Positions 27,822 to 38,026 are shown, counted from the stretch's first letter. The stretch: 64,000 nucleotides of DNA from Alphaproteobacteria bacterium (GCA_020443075.1 JAGRIU010000060.1:1-64000); one strand, 5' to 3'. Notes: generated by a model not told the origin, from the sequence alone. Translations and numbers: made by a program.

Positions 27822-28191
27822 AGGCGGAGGCGTTTTTTGCGTACTGGCTGTGCTACTGTTTATGCAGACCGCACCGGTGCGCGCCGCGCAATTCTCCGGC
27901 GACTACCTTCTACGGGTGTGTGCGTCCGATAAAAACGGAAACGAACTCAGTCCCGGCTCCCATGCAGCCTGTCAGTCCTATATCGCAGGCATCATGGATT
28001 ATCACACGCTAATTCGTTCTTTGGGCACGTCCCCCAGCGTTGATTTCTGCGTCCCCGAAGGCACAAGCCTGAATGAAATCCAGCAGCGCGTTGCCAGCTA
28101 TTTGTTCCACAATAAACACGAGCAAGGCCCGTTTATTGCCGCTCCGGCTGTCGCTTTGGCGCTGTACAAAGCTTATCCGTGTAAAAACTAG
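27814..28191 (+). CDS. Rap1a/Tai-family secreted protein
   Basis: 125 residues with an N-terminal signal peptide (VLAVLLFMQTAPVRAA). The mature part has the Rap1a/Tai layout: YLLRVCASD, ACQSYIAGIMDYH, DFCVPEGTSLNEIQQRVASYL and ALYKAYPCK, with four Cys that probably form two disulfides. Family founders are periplasmic immunity proteins against type VI effectors, but many members are of unknown role. No effector or secretion gene is adjacent. The start overlaps the preceding gene by 8 bp, indicating coupling. It overlaps the convergent permease gene by 4 bp. Confidence 0.75.
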   Translation: MARGGGVFCVLAVLLFMQTAPVRAAQFSGDYLLRVCASDKNGNELSPGSHAACQSYIAGIMDYHTLIRSLGTSPSVDFCVPEGTSLNEIQQRVASYLFHNKHEQGPFIAAPAVALALYKAYPCKN

Positions 28192-29225
28192 GCGTTCATT
28201 AAAAGCGCGAGAAATATAATCTGCGGCACGGTCACTAAAGGCAAAGACAACGCAACTTTCCAGGATTGACTGAATTCTTTGACCACCAGAATTTCCGTGT
28301 AATCGGTCGATACGCCCGCCATCAAAAACGCAAAACCGTTCCCCGGCGCGCCCGCGCTGTTCATGATTTGCGCGGCAATCGGCGCGGAGCCCTCCGAGCA
28401 CACCTCGATAATCGTTGCCACAACCAGCGTCACAAAAAGCCCGATCAGGCTCGGCCCCAGCCAATAAGCAAACAAATCGGCGGGAATAAAGGTCTTCATC
28501 AGCGCGGCAATCAGTGTTCCGAAAACGATCCAGCGGACGATCATTCGTCCGTCTGCCCAGCCTGCCTTCACAACGTCTTTCACCCATGCGCGTGAAAGCC
28601 GGAAAGAGGCGAGGCGCTGCTTCATATCGGGCCAGATTTTGAAATCCTCATCATGCGCCGCCGTATGCGGGTTTTCCGGCAAAACCCCGTTTTTGACCAG
28701 CCGCAAATACACAAGCCCGGAAACAAAGGCGATAACCATAGACGCAACCGTAAACAGCAAGGTCCATTTCAAGCCGATCAGAGAAATCAAAACAAAGGTC
28801 AACGTCAGGGAGTTCCAAGGGCTGGCGATTAAAAACGCCATAATCTGTGCCAGCGAGAGCCCGCGATCATACAGCTTGGCCGAAATCATCAAAATCCCGT
28901 GATTGCAGATATCCAAAGCCACGCCTGCAATCGTCGCCTTAAGGATATCGCGCGCCGTTTCACCGCGCCCCATAACGGCCGTGAAATATTCGCGCGGCAC
29001 TTTATCCATCAGCCCGACCGTCAATAGCCCCAGAGCCAGCCCCCACCACATCGTCGAAAAAAGCTGGATCAGACTATCGGCCAATGGTCCGATATAGGGC
29101 AGGGGGGCATTCAAAAACGACAAGAGAATGACAGGTGCAATGACCGCCAATGACCCGTGCATGATCGGGTCAAAACGGTTCTTTTTATGTGGGTGGCAAC
29201 AATGCTCTGCGGACTCTTCGCTCAT
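28188..29225 (-). CDS. DUF318/ArsP-type permease with Cys/His N-terminus
   Basis: 345 residues with about 8-9 membrane segments in two repeats. Each repeat carries a short conserved loop, LDICNHGILM in the first half and EVCSEGSAPIA in the second, which are variants of the CSCG loops in the DUF318/UPF0718 permease family (ArsP, SO_0444). The cytoplasmic N-terminus contains HCCHPHKK, a likely metal-binding patch. Known relatives export organoarsenicals or are proposed Cu/Zn exporters; the substrate here is not known. No metal-responsive regulator is adjacent. It is 39 bp downstream of the polyprenyl synthase gene on the same strand. Confidence 0.75.
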   Translation of the reverse strand: MSEESAEHCCHPHKKNRFDPIMHGSLAVIAPVILLSFLNAPLPYIGPLADSLIQLFSTMWWGLALGLLTVGLMDKVPREYFTAVMGRGETARDILKATIAGVALDICNHGILMISAKLYDRGLSLAQIMAFLIASPWNSLTLTFVLISLIGLKWTLLFTVASMVIAFVSGLVYLRLVKNGVLPENPHTAAHDEDFKIWPDMKQRLASFRLSRAWVKDVVKAGWADGRMIVRWIVFGTLIAALMKTFIPADLFAYWLGPSLIGLFVTLVVATIIEVCSEGSAPIAAQIMNSAGAPGNGFAFLMAGVSTDYTEILVVKEFSQSWKVALSLPLVTVPQIIFLALLMNA

Positions 29226-29264
29226 GCCGCTATCGTAGGCGCATTTTATATCGGCGGCAATGCT

Positions 29265-30278
29265 TTAAGACGAACGCTCGATGCTATAACGCACCAGTTC
29301 CTCCAGCACGGGGCGCAAGGTGTGGTCTGGCGCTTCGGCCAGAGCCTCGATGGCTTTCTCCCCGTACCCGCGCGCCATATCCAGCGTTTGTGCGTAAATA
29401 TCATGTCGCTGCAAAATGGCCTGCGCCTGCTTCAAATCTTTGTCGCTGGTCTCGCGTCCGCTCAAAGTGCGCTGCCAGAAGGCGCGTTCATCATCATCGG
29501 CCTTTTGCAGGGCCAGAAGCACTGGCGCGGTCATCTTGCCTTCGCGGAAATCATCCCCCACGGTTTTGCCTAGCGTCTCCCGCTCGGCCATATAATCCAG
29601 AGCATCATCGGCGATTTGGAACGCGATCCCCAGATAAAGCCCGTATTCCGCCATCGCCTTGGCCGCATCCGGCCCGGCCACCGCAATCACAGGCCCGACT
29701 TCGCAGGCCGCCGTAAACAGCGCCGCCGTCTTGGCTTTGATCACGGCGATATAATCATCCATCGTTGTGGAGAGATTGTTGGCGGTGGTGAGCTGCATCA
29801 CTTCCCCCTCGGCGATAATCGCCGATGCGCCGGACAGAATGCGCAGCACATCCAAAGACCCGTCCTCGGTCATAAGCTGGAACGCGCGAGAAAACAGGAA
29901 ATCCCCGACGAGAACGCTGGCCTGATTGCCGAAAACCAGATTGGCCGAATCCTGTCCGCGCCGCTCGGCGCTTTCATCGACCACGTCATCATGCAAAAGC
30001 GTCGCTGTATGGATAAACTCGACAGAGGCCGCCAGACGGTGCGCCCGCGCCATCTCGCCACCATATATTGCCGTCGATGCCAGCGTCAAAAGCGGGCGAA
30101 TGCGCTTGCCGCCTGCCGCAATCAAATAGGCCGCCAGTTGCGGGATCAGCTTCACATGCGAATCCATCTTCTCGATGATCAGCGCGTTAACCGCACGCAT
30201 ATCCTCATCCAGCATCGCATTCAGCCGCGTCGCCGGATTGCCGTCCTGTGAAACCGTTTTTGCCTGTGTCATCGCCAT
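29265..30278 (-). CDS. ispB: All-trans polyprenyl diphosphate synthase
   Basis: 337 residues. It condenses isopentenyl diphosphate with an allylic primer to build the side chain of ubiquinone. The first Asp-rich motif is DDVVDE (Asp97, Asp98, Asp101), with the GGKRIRP substrate loop before it. The second is ADDALDYM (Asp224, Asp225, Asp228). The residues before the first motif (HTATLLHDD) are small, which is typical of long-chain (C40-C50) enzymes. Whether the product is octaprenyl or decaprenyl cannot be told. The first ATG at 30278 is followed closely by a second Met (residue 3). Confidence 0.92.
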   Translation of the reverse strand: MAMTQAKTVSQDGNPATRLNAMLDEDMRAVNALIIEKMDSHVKLIPQLAAYLIAAGGKRIRPLLTLASTAIYGGEMARAHRLAASVEFIHTATLLHDDVVDESAERRGQDSANLVFGNQASVLVGDFLFSRAFQLMTEDGSLDVLRILSGASAIIAEGEVMQLTTANNLSTTMDDYIAVIKAKTAALFTAACEVGPVIAVAGPDAAKAMAEYGLYLGIAFQIADDALDYMAERETLGKTVGDDFREGKMTAPVLLALQKADDDERAFWQRTLSGRETSDKDLKQAQAILQRHDIYAQTLDMARGYGEKAIEALAEAPDHTLRPVLEELVRYSIERSS

Positions 30279-30349
30279 AGAATTGAGATTTAAAGGAGCA
30301 AGCCCATCAGAACAAGAAGATTTTTCGGGCTTGAAAAGTGCTCATCCCC

Positions 30350-30955
30350 TTAATCATTCGCCTGATAGTTCGGATTTTTGATTTTCGGTGTTGGCATAGA
30401 GCGGGTCTGGATCTTTTTCTGGGATTCTTTGTTGTGTTTGTATTCCTGTAGCAATTGAAGCAGAGTGTTTTGCTGCTCGGCCTGTAGTTCCTCAAGAGCT
30501 TTCTCTTTATCCTCTTCGGAAAGCTCTGCCCCATCTTCATCGTCCGCAGGCTCGTCTTCGGCCTTCTCAACGGCAGGCGGCGGTGCGCTCTTGGCTTTTT
30601 TGACGCTGCGTTTATCGGAAGAGCCGTCCTCATCCTCGTTCTCGGCGTCCTGAGCCGCCTTGGCCTCTTCTTCGGCTTTGCGCTCTTCGGCGAGCGACTT
30701 ATACTTGTTCCAGATACGCTTCTGCTCTTCTTCGCCGTCGGCATCTTCAATGTCGTGCGGTTGCCCGTCGCGCCAGATTTGCGTGGCGCTGCGCTTTTGA
30801 GCTTCAACTTGATCCGCATTTTCGCCGCTATCATGGTCTTTAGGCTGAACATATAGCGTTTTGGAATGGATTTGCGTATCATAATCCCGCTCCTGCGCGT
30901 GTGCGGCGAAAGGCAGGACGGAACAGGCAGTAATCAACAAAAGACGTTTAAGCAT
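30350..30955 (-). CDS. Secreted charged coiled-coil protein
   Basis: 201 residues from MLKRLLLITACSVLPFAAHAQ, a clear signal peptide; an upstream Met at 30991 would hide it. The mature protein is very rich in Glu, Asp, Lys, Ala and Gln. It has a helical stretch (KRIWNKYKSLAEERKAEEEAK split over residues 80-105), an acidic linker and a final coiled coil (EELQAEQQNTLLQLLQEY). No domain is recognised. It could be a periplasmic structural or scaffold protein. Its start is 30 bp from the divergent GNAT start, so the two share a very tight control region. Confidence 0.6.
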   Translation of the reverse strand: MLKRLLLITACSVLPFAAHAQERDYDTQIHSKTLYVQPKDHDSGENADQVEAQKRSATQIWRDGQPHDIEDADGEEEQKRIWNKYKSLAEERKAEEEAKAAQDAENEDEDGSSDKRSVKKAKSAPPPAVEKAEDEPADDEDGAELSEEDKEKALEELQAEQQNTLLQLLQEYKHNKESQKKIQTRSMPTPKIKNPNYQAND

Positions 30956-30985
30956 AGAAACAGTGTAAAACAGGTTCTCATCACG

Positions 30986-31501
30986 ATGCAATTGGAAAAA
31001 CTAGCGATCCGTCCGGCTACCTCTAGAGACTTGAAACTGTTGCAGGATATAGCCAATGCTATGCATTCGGCCAAAGATATCGGCTATTTTGAAAAGAGCC
31101 TTCACCTTCAAAGCGAAGGCTCGCGGCTGATTCTGATCGCCGAATATGACGGTGCGCCTGCCGGTTATACGATGCTGGCCTGGCAGCCTAAGTACGCTTT
31201 TTTCAAAGCGATGGGCTTTCCCGAAATACAAGACCTCAATGTTTTGCCCGCCCTGCGCCGCAAGGGAATCGCCCGCGCAATCATTGCTCATTGTGAGGCA
31301 CTGGCGCGCAAGAAAAAGCTCACGCACATGGGGATCGGCGTCGGTATGGATGCCTCATACGGCGCGGCCCAGCGTTTGTATGTGAAGCTCGGCTATATTC
31401 CAGATGGCTACGGCATAACCTATGACCGCAAAACCGTGACGTTCGGTGAACTCAAACCCATCGACGACCATCTGAGTTTAATGATGGTCAAAGAGCTTTA
31501 G
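30986..31501 (+). CDS. GNAT-family N-acetyltransferase
   Basis: 171 residues from MQLEKLAIRPATSRDL. The acetyl-CoA binding motif is LNVLPALRRKGIARAIIAHCE (split by the limit, residues about 84-104), with motif B in RLYVKLGYIPDGYGITY near the C-terminus. The fold fits ribosomal-protein or small-molecule acetyltransferases; the substrate is unknown. Frame is open upstream to 30866 but that part overlaps the divergent secreted-protein gene. It overlaps the next, convergent pseudogene by 4 bp. Confidence 0.85.
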   Translation: MQLEKLAIRPATSRDLKLLQDIANAMHSAKDIGYFEKSLHLQSEGSRLILIAEYDGAPAGYTMLAWQPKYAFFKAMGFPEIQDLNVLPALRRKGIARAIIAHCEALARKKKLTHMGIGVGMDASYGAAQRLYVKLGYIPDGYGITYDRKTVTFGELKPIDDHLSLMMVKEL

Positions 31502-32107
31502 GAGGGCTGCTCCAGCCCCAGTGCGGTAAGGATTTCAATACTTGTAAGTTCGGGAACGTCCTTGAGTTTTTCATGGAGTGGGCCTCCGGGATATATCAGA
31601 TCAGATATGGCAACCATATTGTATCCATGCTTCAAGCCGTCGTATAAAGCTGCAAAAACGCAGTCTTGACGCTTAGTACTAAGGACCATGCCCAGAGAAT
31701 CTTTTTGAGGAATGTATTTCTCGAGATCTGTCTTTAAAAAAGGCGACATAAAATGTTTTCCAAGAACTCTGTCACCTTCTTGAGGAGGAGTTTCAGGAAA
31801 AAGAAGGTCGTACCTCTGAGAACCGTCAACATCTACAGTATGGCCATACCGCTGTTCAGGAGCATAGAGTTTGTTCTCGGCACGCCAAGCGCGTAAAGCC
31901 GCAGTATCGTGCCAGATATGAGTAATATCAACGAAAGGGCGAACATAATTTAAAAAAAGGCTGAACTTTTTGAGCAAGTTCTCTGCAGCCAGATTCATTT
32001 ATGTACATATTATCCAAATCAACCGACAACAACCACAGGCGCGGAGAGGGGCGGCAGATATCCTGCGCCGCGTCTCTGATCATCGCGAGAGCTTCTTGTT
32101 TTTTCAT
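31498..32107 (-). pseudogene. Isochorismatase-like cysteine hydrolase with frameshift
   Basis: Two frames together reconstruct a cysteine hydrolase of about 202 residues. The upstream frame, from ATG 32107, gives the first strand with the putative catalytic Asp30 (LLSVDLDNMY) and continues as ELAQKVQPF. The downstream frame supplies LNYVRPFVDITHIWHDT, the Lys in DRVLGKHF and the Cys in KRQDCVFAAL. The frames meet at a run of seven A on the plus strand (31952-31958). Removing one base there restores a single open frame of exactly 203 codons. The downstream frame alone could start at ATG 31998 but would lack the Asp. This is either a real disrupting indel or a homopolymer sequencing error. Confidence 0.75.
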
Positions 32108-32167
32108 GGTGTGATTTATACAAAAACTTCAATAGAATGTCAAAAGTTATGCAAAAGAAAACTCTTC

Positions 32168-32186
32168 TTTTGACTCTGCGTCAAAA
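32168..32186 (+). promoter_or_regulatory. Inverted repeat in front of ppdK
   Basis: TTTTGAC (32168-32174) and GTCAAAA (32180-32186) form a perfect inverted repeat around TCTGC, 45 bp before the ppdK start. Each arm contains a TTGAC-like box, so it may be an operator overlapping a promoter. No cognate regulator is identified. Confidence 0.4.
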
Positions 32187-32231
32187 TATGCTAAACCCAG
32201 CAGCGGAACGCGTTTTTCAGGAGAGTAATGA

Positions 32232-34934
<2,703 letters not shown>

Positions 34935-34956
34935 ATTTTAACGCCAAATCATCGTC

Positions 34957-34979
34957 ATCACACGGCTTGTCCGTGTGAT
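34957..34979. repeat. CTTG-centred REP-like palindrome (copy 1)
   Basis: ATCACACGG (34957-34965) and CCGTGTGAT (34971-34979) pair perfectly around CTTGT, followed by CTAT. A second element with the same design (ATC..CGG, CTTG centre, GATCTAT flank) is at 42668-42688. There is no U run, so it is better read as a dispersed palindrome than as the ppdK terminator. Confidence 0.6.
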
Positions 34980-35036
34980 CTATTCAGTGCATAATGGATT
35001 TACGCGCATGAAACGTGCAAGGACGGGAATAAATTC

Positions 35037-35255
35037 ATGAATCAGGAAGATACAGAGAAAAAACAAGGCGGGTGCGGCGGACATTGCGGCTGTGCCCACA
35101 AAGGCGAAGGAAACGGCCCGGAAAATGGTGAAGTCCTCAAAACCTTCGACATGTACCATTTCTTCAGCCGCAAGGACGTTATTCTGGCGATTATATTTCT
35201 CATCGTGTTTTTGATCTTTTCGCTGGCAGTGCTGTTTTATCCTGATGTGATCTAA
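35037..35255 (+). CDS. Small Cys-rich tail-anchored protein
   Basis: 72 residues. The N-terminal half is soluble and contains GGCGGHCGCAHKG, a compact Cys/His cluster likely to bind a metal. Residues about 45-68 are one hydrophobic membrane segment (VILAIIFLIVFLIFSLAVLF) with the C-terminus outside. That gives a tail-anchored topology with the metal-binding part in the cytoplasm. No known family is recognised. It lies 100 bp after ppdK and is followed by a very strong terminator. Confidence 0.65.
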   Translation: MNQEDTEKKQGGCGGHCGCAHKGEGNGPENGEVLKTFDMYHFFSRKDVILAIIFLIVFLIFSLAVLFYPDVI

Positions 35256-35270
35256 CTATTTACATACCAT

Positions 35271-35316
35271 AAAAAGCATTCATCCTGCCCCTCTCGGGCA
35301 GGATGAATGCTTTTTT
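35271..35316. terminator. Strong bidirectional terminator
   Basis: A perfect 20-bp inverted repeat: arms 35271-35290 and 35296-35315, core GCATTCATCCTGCCC, loop CTCTC, with an A run on the left and T run on the right. It can terminate transcription from either side, ending the ppdK-side transcript after the Cys-rich gene. Confidence 0.9.
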
Positions 35317-35327
35317 AGTTTGAGAAC

Positions 35328-35594
35328 ATGGTCATGCAGAACAATTTCTGTCTCTTAAGTTTCGCCTCAGGTTTGTTATTAGGTGCAGCGTCAGTCGTGT
35401 CGGACTGTGGAACTGTGACGGACGCTTTTGTAGATGCGGCAAATAAGAAACGACTGACGCCAAACTTATTGTGCGCGGAATTGGCCCGAGAAAACGGCTA
35501 TATAGATTACTTAAACGGACGCTTAGTGTATCAACAAATCGTTGTAGCAAGCAAAGAGAAATGCCCTGACGTTTTTCAAGTTGTTCCTAAATAA
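35328..35594 (+). CDS. Small secreted or lipoprotein-like hypothetical protein
   Basis: 88 residues (86 from the second ATG at 35334). The N-terminus MQNNFCLLSFASGLLLGAAS is hydrophobic and could be a signal peptide. Four Cys are present in total, two of them in the mature part (LLCAEL, KEKCPDVF). No recognised domain. Base composition is AT-richer than that of the flanking genes. There is no clear ribosome-binding site, and the gene begins 12 bp after a strong terminator, so expression is uncertain. Confidence 0.4.
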   Translation: MVMQNNFCLLSFASGLLLGAASVVSDCGTVTDAFVDAANKKRLTPNLLCAELARENGYIDYLNGRLVYQQIVVASKEKCPDVFQVVPK

Positions 35595-35600
35595 TTGCGA

Positions 35601-36446
35601 TTAGATAAATAAACTTCTCACCAGCGCCAACCCGATATCCCCGCAAGTTGAACGGATTTCCACAATGTCATTGCGAGGAGCCTCGGACAGAGTTCGGGGC
35701 GACGCGGCAATCCAGCGATCTGGATTGCTTCGCTCACTTTCGCTCGCTCGCAATGACGATTTGTATTGCACCGTCTCCAAATGCTTCTTTCCCAGCCCGC
35801 GGTAATGCATGCGTGCAGTCAGTTCTTGTCCGACATAACAGCCCTTTTTGTAATCAACGCCGTTCCAGCGATCCATATGCCCTTCATCCATGGTCGATGC
35901 CCCGACAACTAAATCCCGGCTGCCATCTGGAATGCCGAGTATAATCCGCCGCTTATCCCACTCTTCAAAAAGACGTTCCTCCAAATCCGGCTTGTCAAAG
36001 CTGCGCCGCCCCAAATCCGGATGGCGGGGATCAATAAAAGATGTAGGGATATTGGGATGAGGGGATGAGGAGAGCTTCCCGTCATCCCGTAATCCCTTCA
36101 TCGTCTCATCAAAAATTGCGTAGACGCGATTGTCTTCCTCAACCGAAATCTGCACATCCGCGCGCAGGCGGTACATATTTAGTCGCCGATACAAATCCTG
36201 CGCCCGTTCGCCACCTTCGCAGTCCAACAAGGTAAACCCGTCACCCTCCAGCACAAAAAAATCATGCAGGAATTTACCCTGAGGGTTCAAAAGACACGCA
36301 TAAAGGGGCCGGACAGGGGAGAGCTTGCCCATGTCATTGGTGATTAAGCCTTGCAAAAAAGCATGCCGATCCGGCCCTTCCAGGTGAAGGAGCCCGCGAT
36401 TTTTAAGGGTTACGAAGAAAGGCTTTTCTGGCATAGTGTCGCTCAT
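35601..36446 (-). CDS. ygfZ: YgfZ/GcvT-like folate-binding protein with two in-frame repeat insertions
   Basis: 281 residues from MSDTMPEKPF; AAGGATG is well placed before ATG 36446. YgfZ proteins bind tetrahydrofolate and help maintain Fe-S enzymes and tRNA modification. The signature KGCYVGQELTARMHYRG is present, with the Cys. Two segments do not belong to the family. One is about residues 120-137 (LSSSPHPNIP, repeat at 36045-36098). The other is about 30 residues after ETVQYK (SSLRASESERSNPDRWIAAS plus PRTLSEAPRND, repeat at 35667-35757). After the second insert the C-terminal barrel is short. The start overlaps the divergent glycosyltransferase start within CATG. Confidence 0.88.
   Translation of the reverse strand: MSDTMPEKPFFVTLKNRGLLHLEGPDRHAFLQGLITNDMGKLSPVRPLYACLLNPQGKFLHDFFVLEGDGFTLLDCEGGERAQDLYRRLNMYRLRADVQISVEEDNRVYAIFDETMKGLRDDGKLSSSPHPNIPTSFIDPRHPDLGRRSFDKPDLEERLFEEWDKRRIILGIPDGSRDLVVGASTMDEGHMDRWNGVDYKKGCYVGQELTARMHYRGLGKKHLETVQYKSSLRASESERSNPDRWIAASPRTLSEAPRNDIVEIRSTCGDIGLALVRSLFI
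35667..35757. repeat. Nested palindromic element inside ygfZ
   Basis: Outer arms GTCATTGCGAG (35667-35677) and CTCGCAATGAC (35747-35757) are perfect inverted repeats. An inner pair, GCAATCCAG (35707-35715) and CTGGATTGC (35720-35728), closes a 4-nt loop. The design matches the widespread GTCATTGCGAGCG.. dispersed palindromes. It is read through in frame by ygfZ and contributes about 30 residues. Confidence 0.9.
36045..36098. repeat. GATGAGGGGATGA palindromic element inside ygfZ
   Basis: GATGAGGGGATGAGG (36056-36070) and CCCGTCATCCC (36078-36088) recur in a second element inside coaBC at 56886-56918. The two sides are inverted repeats of GGGATGA / TCATCCC. In ygfZ it encodes KLSSSPHPNIP-like residues in a loop before the DPRHPDLG segment. 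Confidence 0.75.
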
Positions 36447-37437
36447 GAACATCCTTTTTATCACATCCAGCCGCATTGGCGATGCGGTTTTATCAACTGG
36501 TTTGCTAAATCATATTCAAACGCGCTGGCCCGCGGCCAAAGTTACGATTGCCTGCGGCACGCTGGCCGTATCGCTCTTTGACGGCTATCCGCTGCGCGCA
36601 CGCACCATCGCGATGAAAAAGGAAAAATATAACAAGCACTGGATCAAGCTCTGGCGGCAAGTCATCGCTACGCGCTGGGATATGGTGATTGATTTGCGCG
36701 ATTCGGCGGTCTCGCGGCTGGTTTGGGCCGGGCAGCGCTATATCTTTAGCCCGCGCCTGAATAAGGACAAAAAACTGCATAAGGCCGAACAAAATGCCGC
36801 TGTTATGGGGCTGGAAAATGTACCGGACCCAAAACTCTGGTTCTCGGCAGCGCAAACAGAAAAGGCCGCGCATTTAATCCCGGACGGCGCGCCCGTTTTA
36901 GGCGTTGGTCCGACGGCCAACTGGATCGGTAAAACATGGCCGGCCGAACGCTTTATAGAGACTGTAAGCTGGCTCACCGCACCGGATGGGTATATGGCGG
37001 GGGCCCGCGTAGCTGTTTTTGGCGCGCCAGGCGAAGAGGAAGAGGCACACAAAGTCCTGCAAAGCATCCCCGAAGAGCGCAGGCTCGATATCATCGCCAA
37101 AACCGATCCCGGCACGGCGGCCGCGACGATTGCCCGCTGTGATTTTTATATCGGCAACGATTCCGGCCTGATGCACTGCGCCGCTGCTGCAGGCGTGCCG
37201 ACGCTGGGGCTGTTCGGGCCGAGCTATGACAGTGTTTACCGTCCGTGGGGCACGCATGCACATTTTGTCCGCACGCCCGAAAGTTTTGACGAGCTTATCG
37301 ATTTCGAAGGTTATGACCCAAAAACGTTAACGAAAACGCTTATGGGCTCTTTAACGCTGGAAGCCGTCCAATCCGCACTGGATGAAATGTTTTTAGAGCA
37401 AAAAAACAAGGCGCCCAAAACAAGCGCCTCGCTCTAA
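36445..37437 (+). CDS. Glycosyltransferase family 9 (heptosyltransferase-like)
   Basis: 330 residues from MNILFITSSRIGDAVLST, the typical GT9 beginning that binds the nucleotide-sugar region. The C-terminal half has the GT9 signature: GVGPTANWIGKTWPAERF, then DFYIGNDSGLMHCAAAAGVPTLGLFGPS. Such enzymes transfer ADP-heptose or related sugars to lipopolysaccharide core at the inner membrane. The exact acceptor is unknown. A GTG three codons upstream (36436) is an alternative start. The ATG overlaps the divergent ygfZ start codon. Confidence 0.88.
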   Translation: MNILFITSSRIGDAVLSTGLLNHIQTRWPAAKVTIACGTLAVSLFDGYPLRARTIAMKKEKYNKHWIKLWRQVIATRWDMVIDLRDSAVSRLVWAGQRYIFSPRLNKDKKLHKAEQNAAVMGLENVPDPKLWFSAAQTEKAAHLIPDGAPVLGVGPTANWIGKTWPAERFIETVSWLTAPDGYMAGARVAVFGAPGEEEEAHKVLQSIPEERRLDIIAKTDPGTAAATIARCDFYIGNDSGLMHCAAAAGVPTLGLFGPSYDSVYRPWGTHAHFVRTPESFDELIDFEGYDPKTLTKTLMGSLTLEAVQSALDEMFLEQKNKAPKTSASL

Positions 37438-37462
37438 ACTGTCATTGAAAAAAACTGAAATC

Positions 37463-38026
37463 TTAATCGTTATAAACGAGTCGATTGAGCTTGCTGTAGT
37501 CACCTGTTTTTCTAGAGTCAAACAAGGCATCATTCTGCTCTTTTCTACGCTTCTCTGCTTCAGTGCGGGCTTTTTGGCCGTAATCGACATGGGCTTCCAA
37601 GTAATTCTCGCGACCCTTACGTGAAATGTTATAAGGGACATGTTCGACGCGTTCCCATCCTTTTTCGCCCATACAAGATTCGAAATCTGTGTAGTCGCTG
37701 TGCTCGGCAAAGAGCTGCTTATCGCGCTCGGGCGAATCCCAGTCCGCCATTTCCAATTGGTCTTCGCGAAGCACATGGCCTGCTAGATCGGTCGGGATAG
37801 CATTTTTAACCGCGCCTAAACGCTCCAGCTCGCGCAATTCCACGACGCAGCGTGAAATATCGCGGTTCAATATTTGCTGGGCTTTGGGGCCTTGAAGATA
37901 AATGGACTCTGAAGCATTGGTTCTCTGCCAGAATTCTCCGCCGACGTCACCGACGGCTTTAGCAGTTTCACAGGCAGGAAGGGCAAAGGTGGCGATAACG
38001 CCAAGAACAAGAAAGGAGTGTTTCAT
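37463..38026 (-). CDS. Lipoprotein of unknown function
   Basis: 187 residues from MKHSFLVLGVIATFALPAC; LPAC is a lipobox, so the mature N-terminus is probably lipidated Cys. The rest is soluble and helical, with two further Cys about 60 residues apart (ISRCVVEL, FESCMGEKGW). FESCMGEKGW recalls a motif in small alphaproteobacterial lipoproteins in which the Cys pair probably forms a disulfide. The C-terminal 50 residues are strongly charged. The frame extends 4 codons upstream without merit. Confidence 0.65.
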   Translation of the reverse strand: MKHSFLVLGVIATFALPACETAKAVGDVGGEFWQRTNASESIYLQGPKAQQILNRDISRCVVELRELERLGAVKNAIPTDLAGHVLREDQLEMADWDSPERDKQLFAEHSDYTDFESCMGEKGWERVEHVPYNISRKGRENYLEAHVDYGQKARTEAEKRRKEQNDALFDSRKTGDYSKLNRLVYND

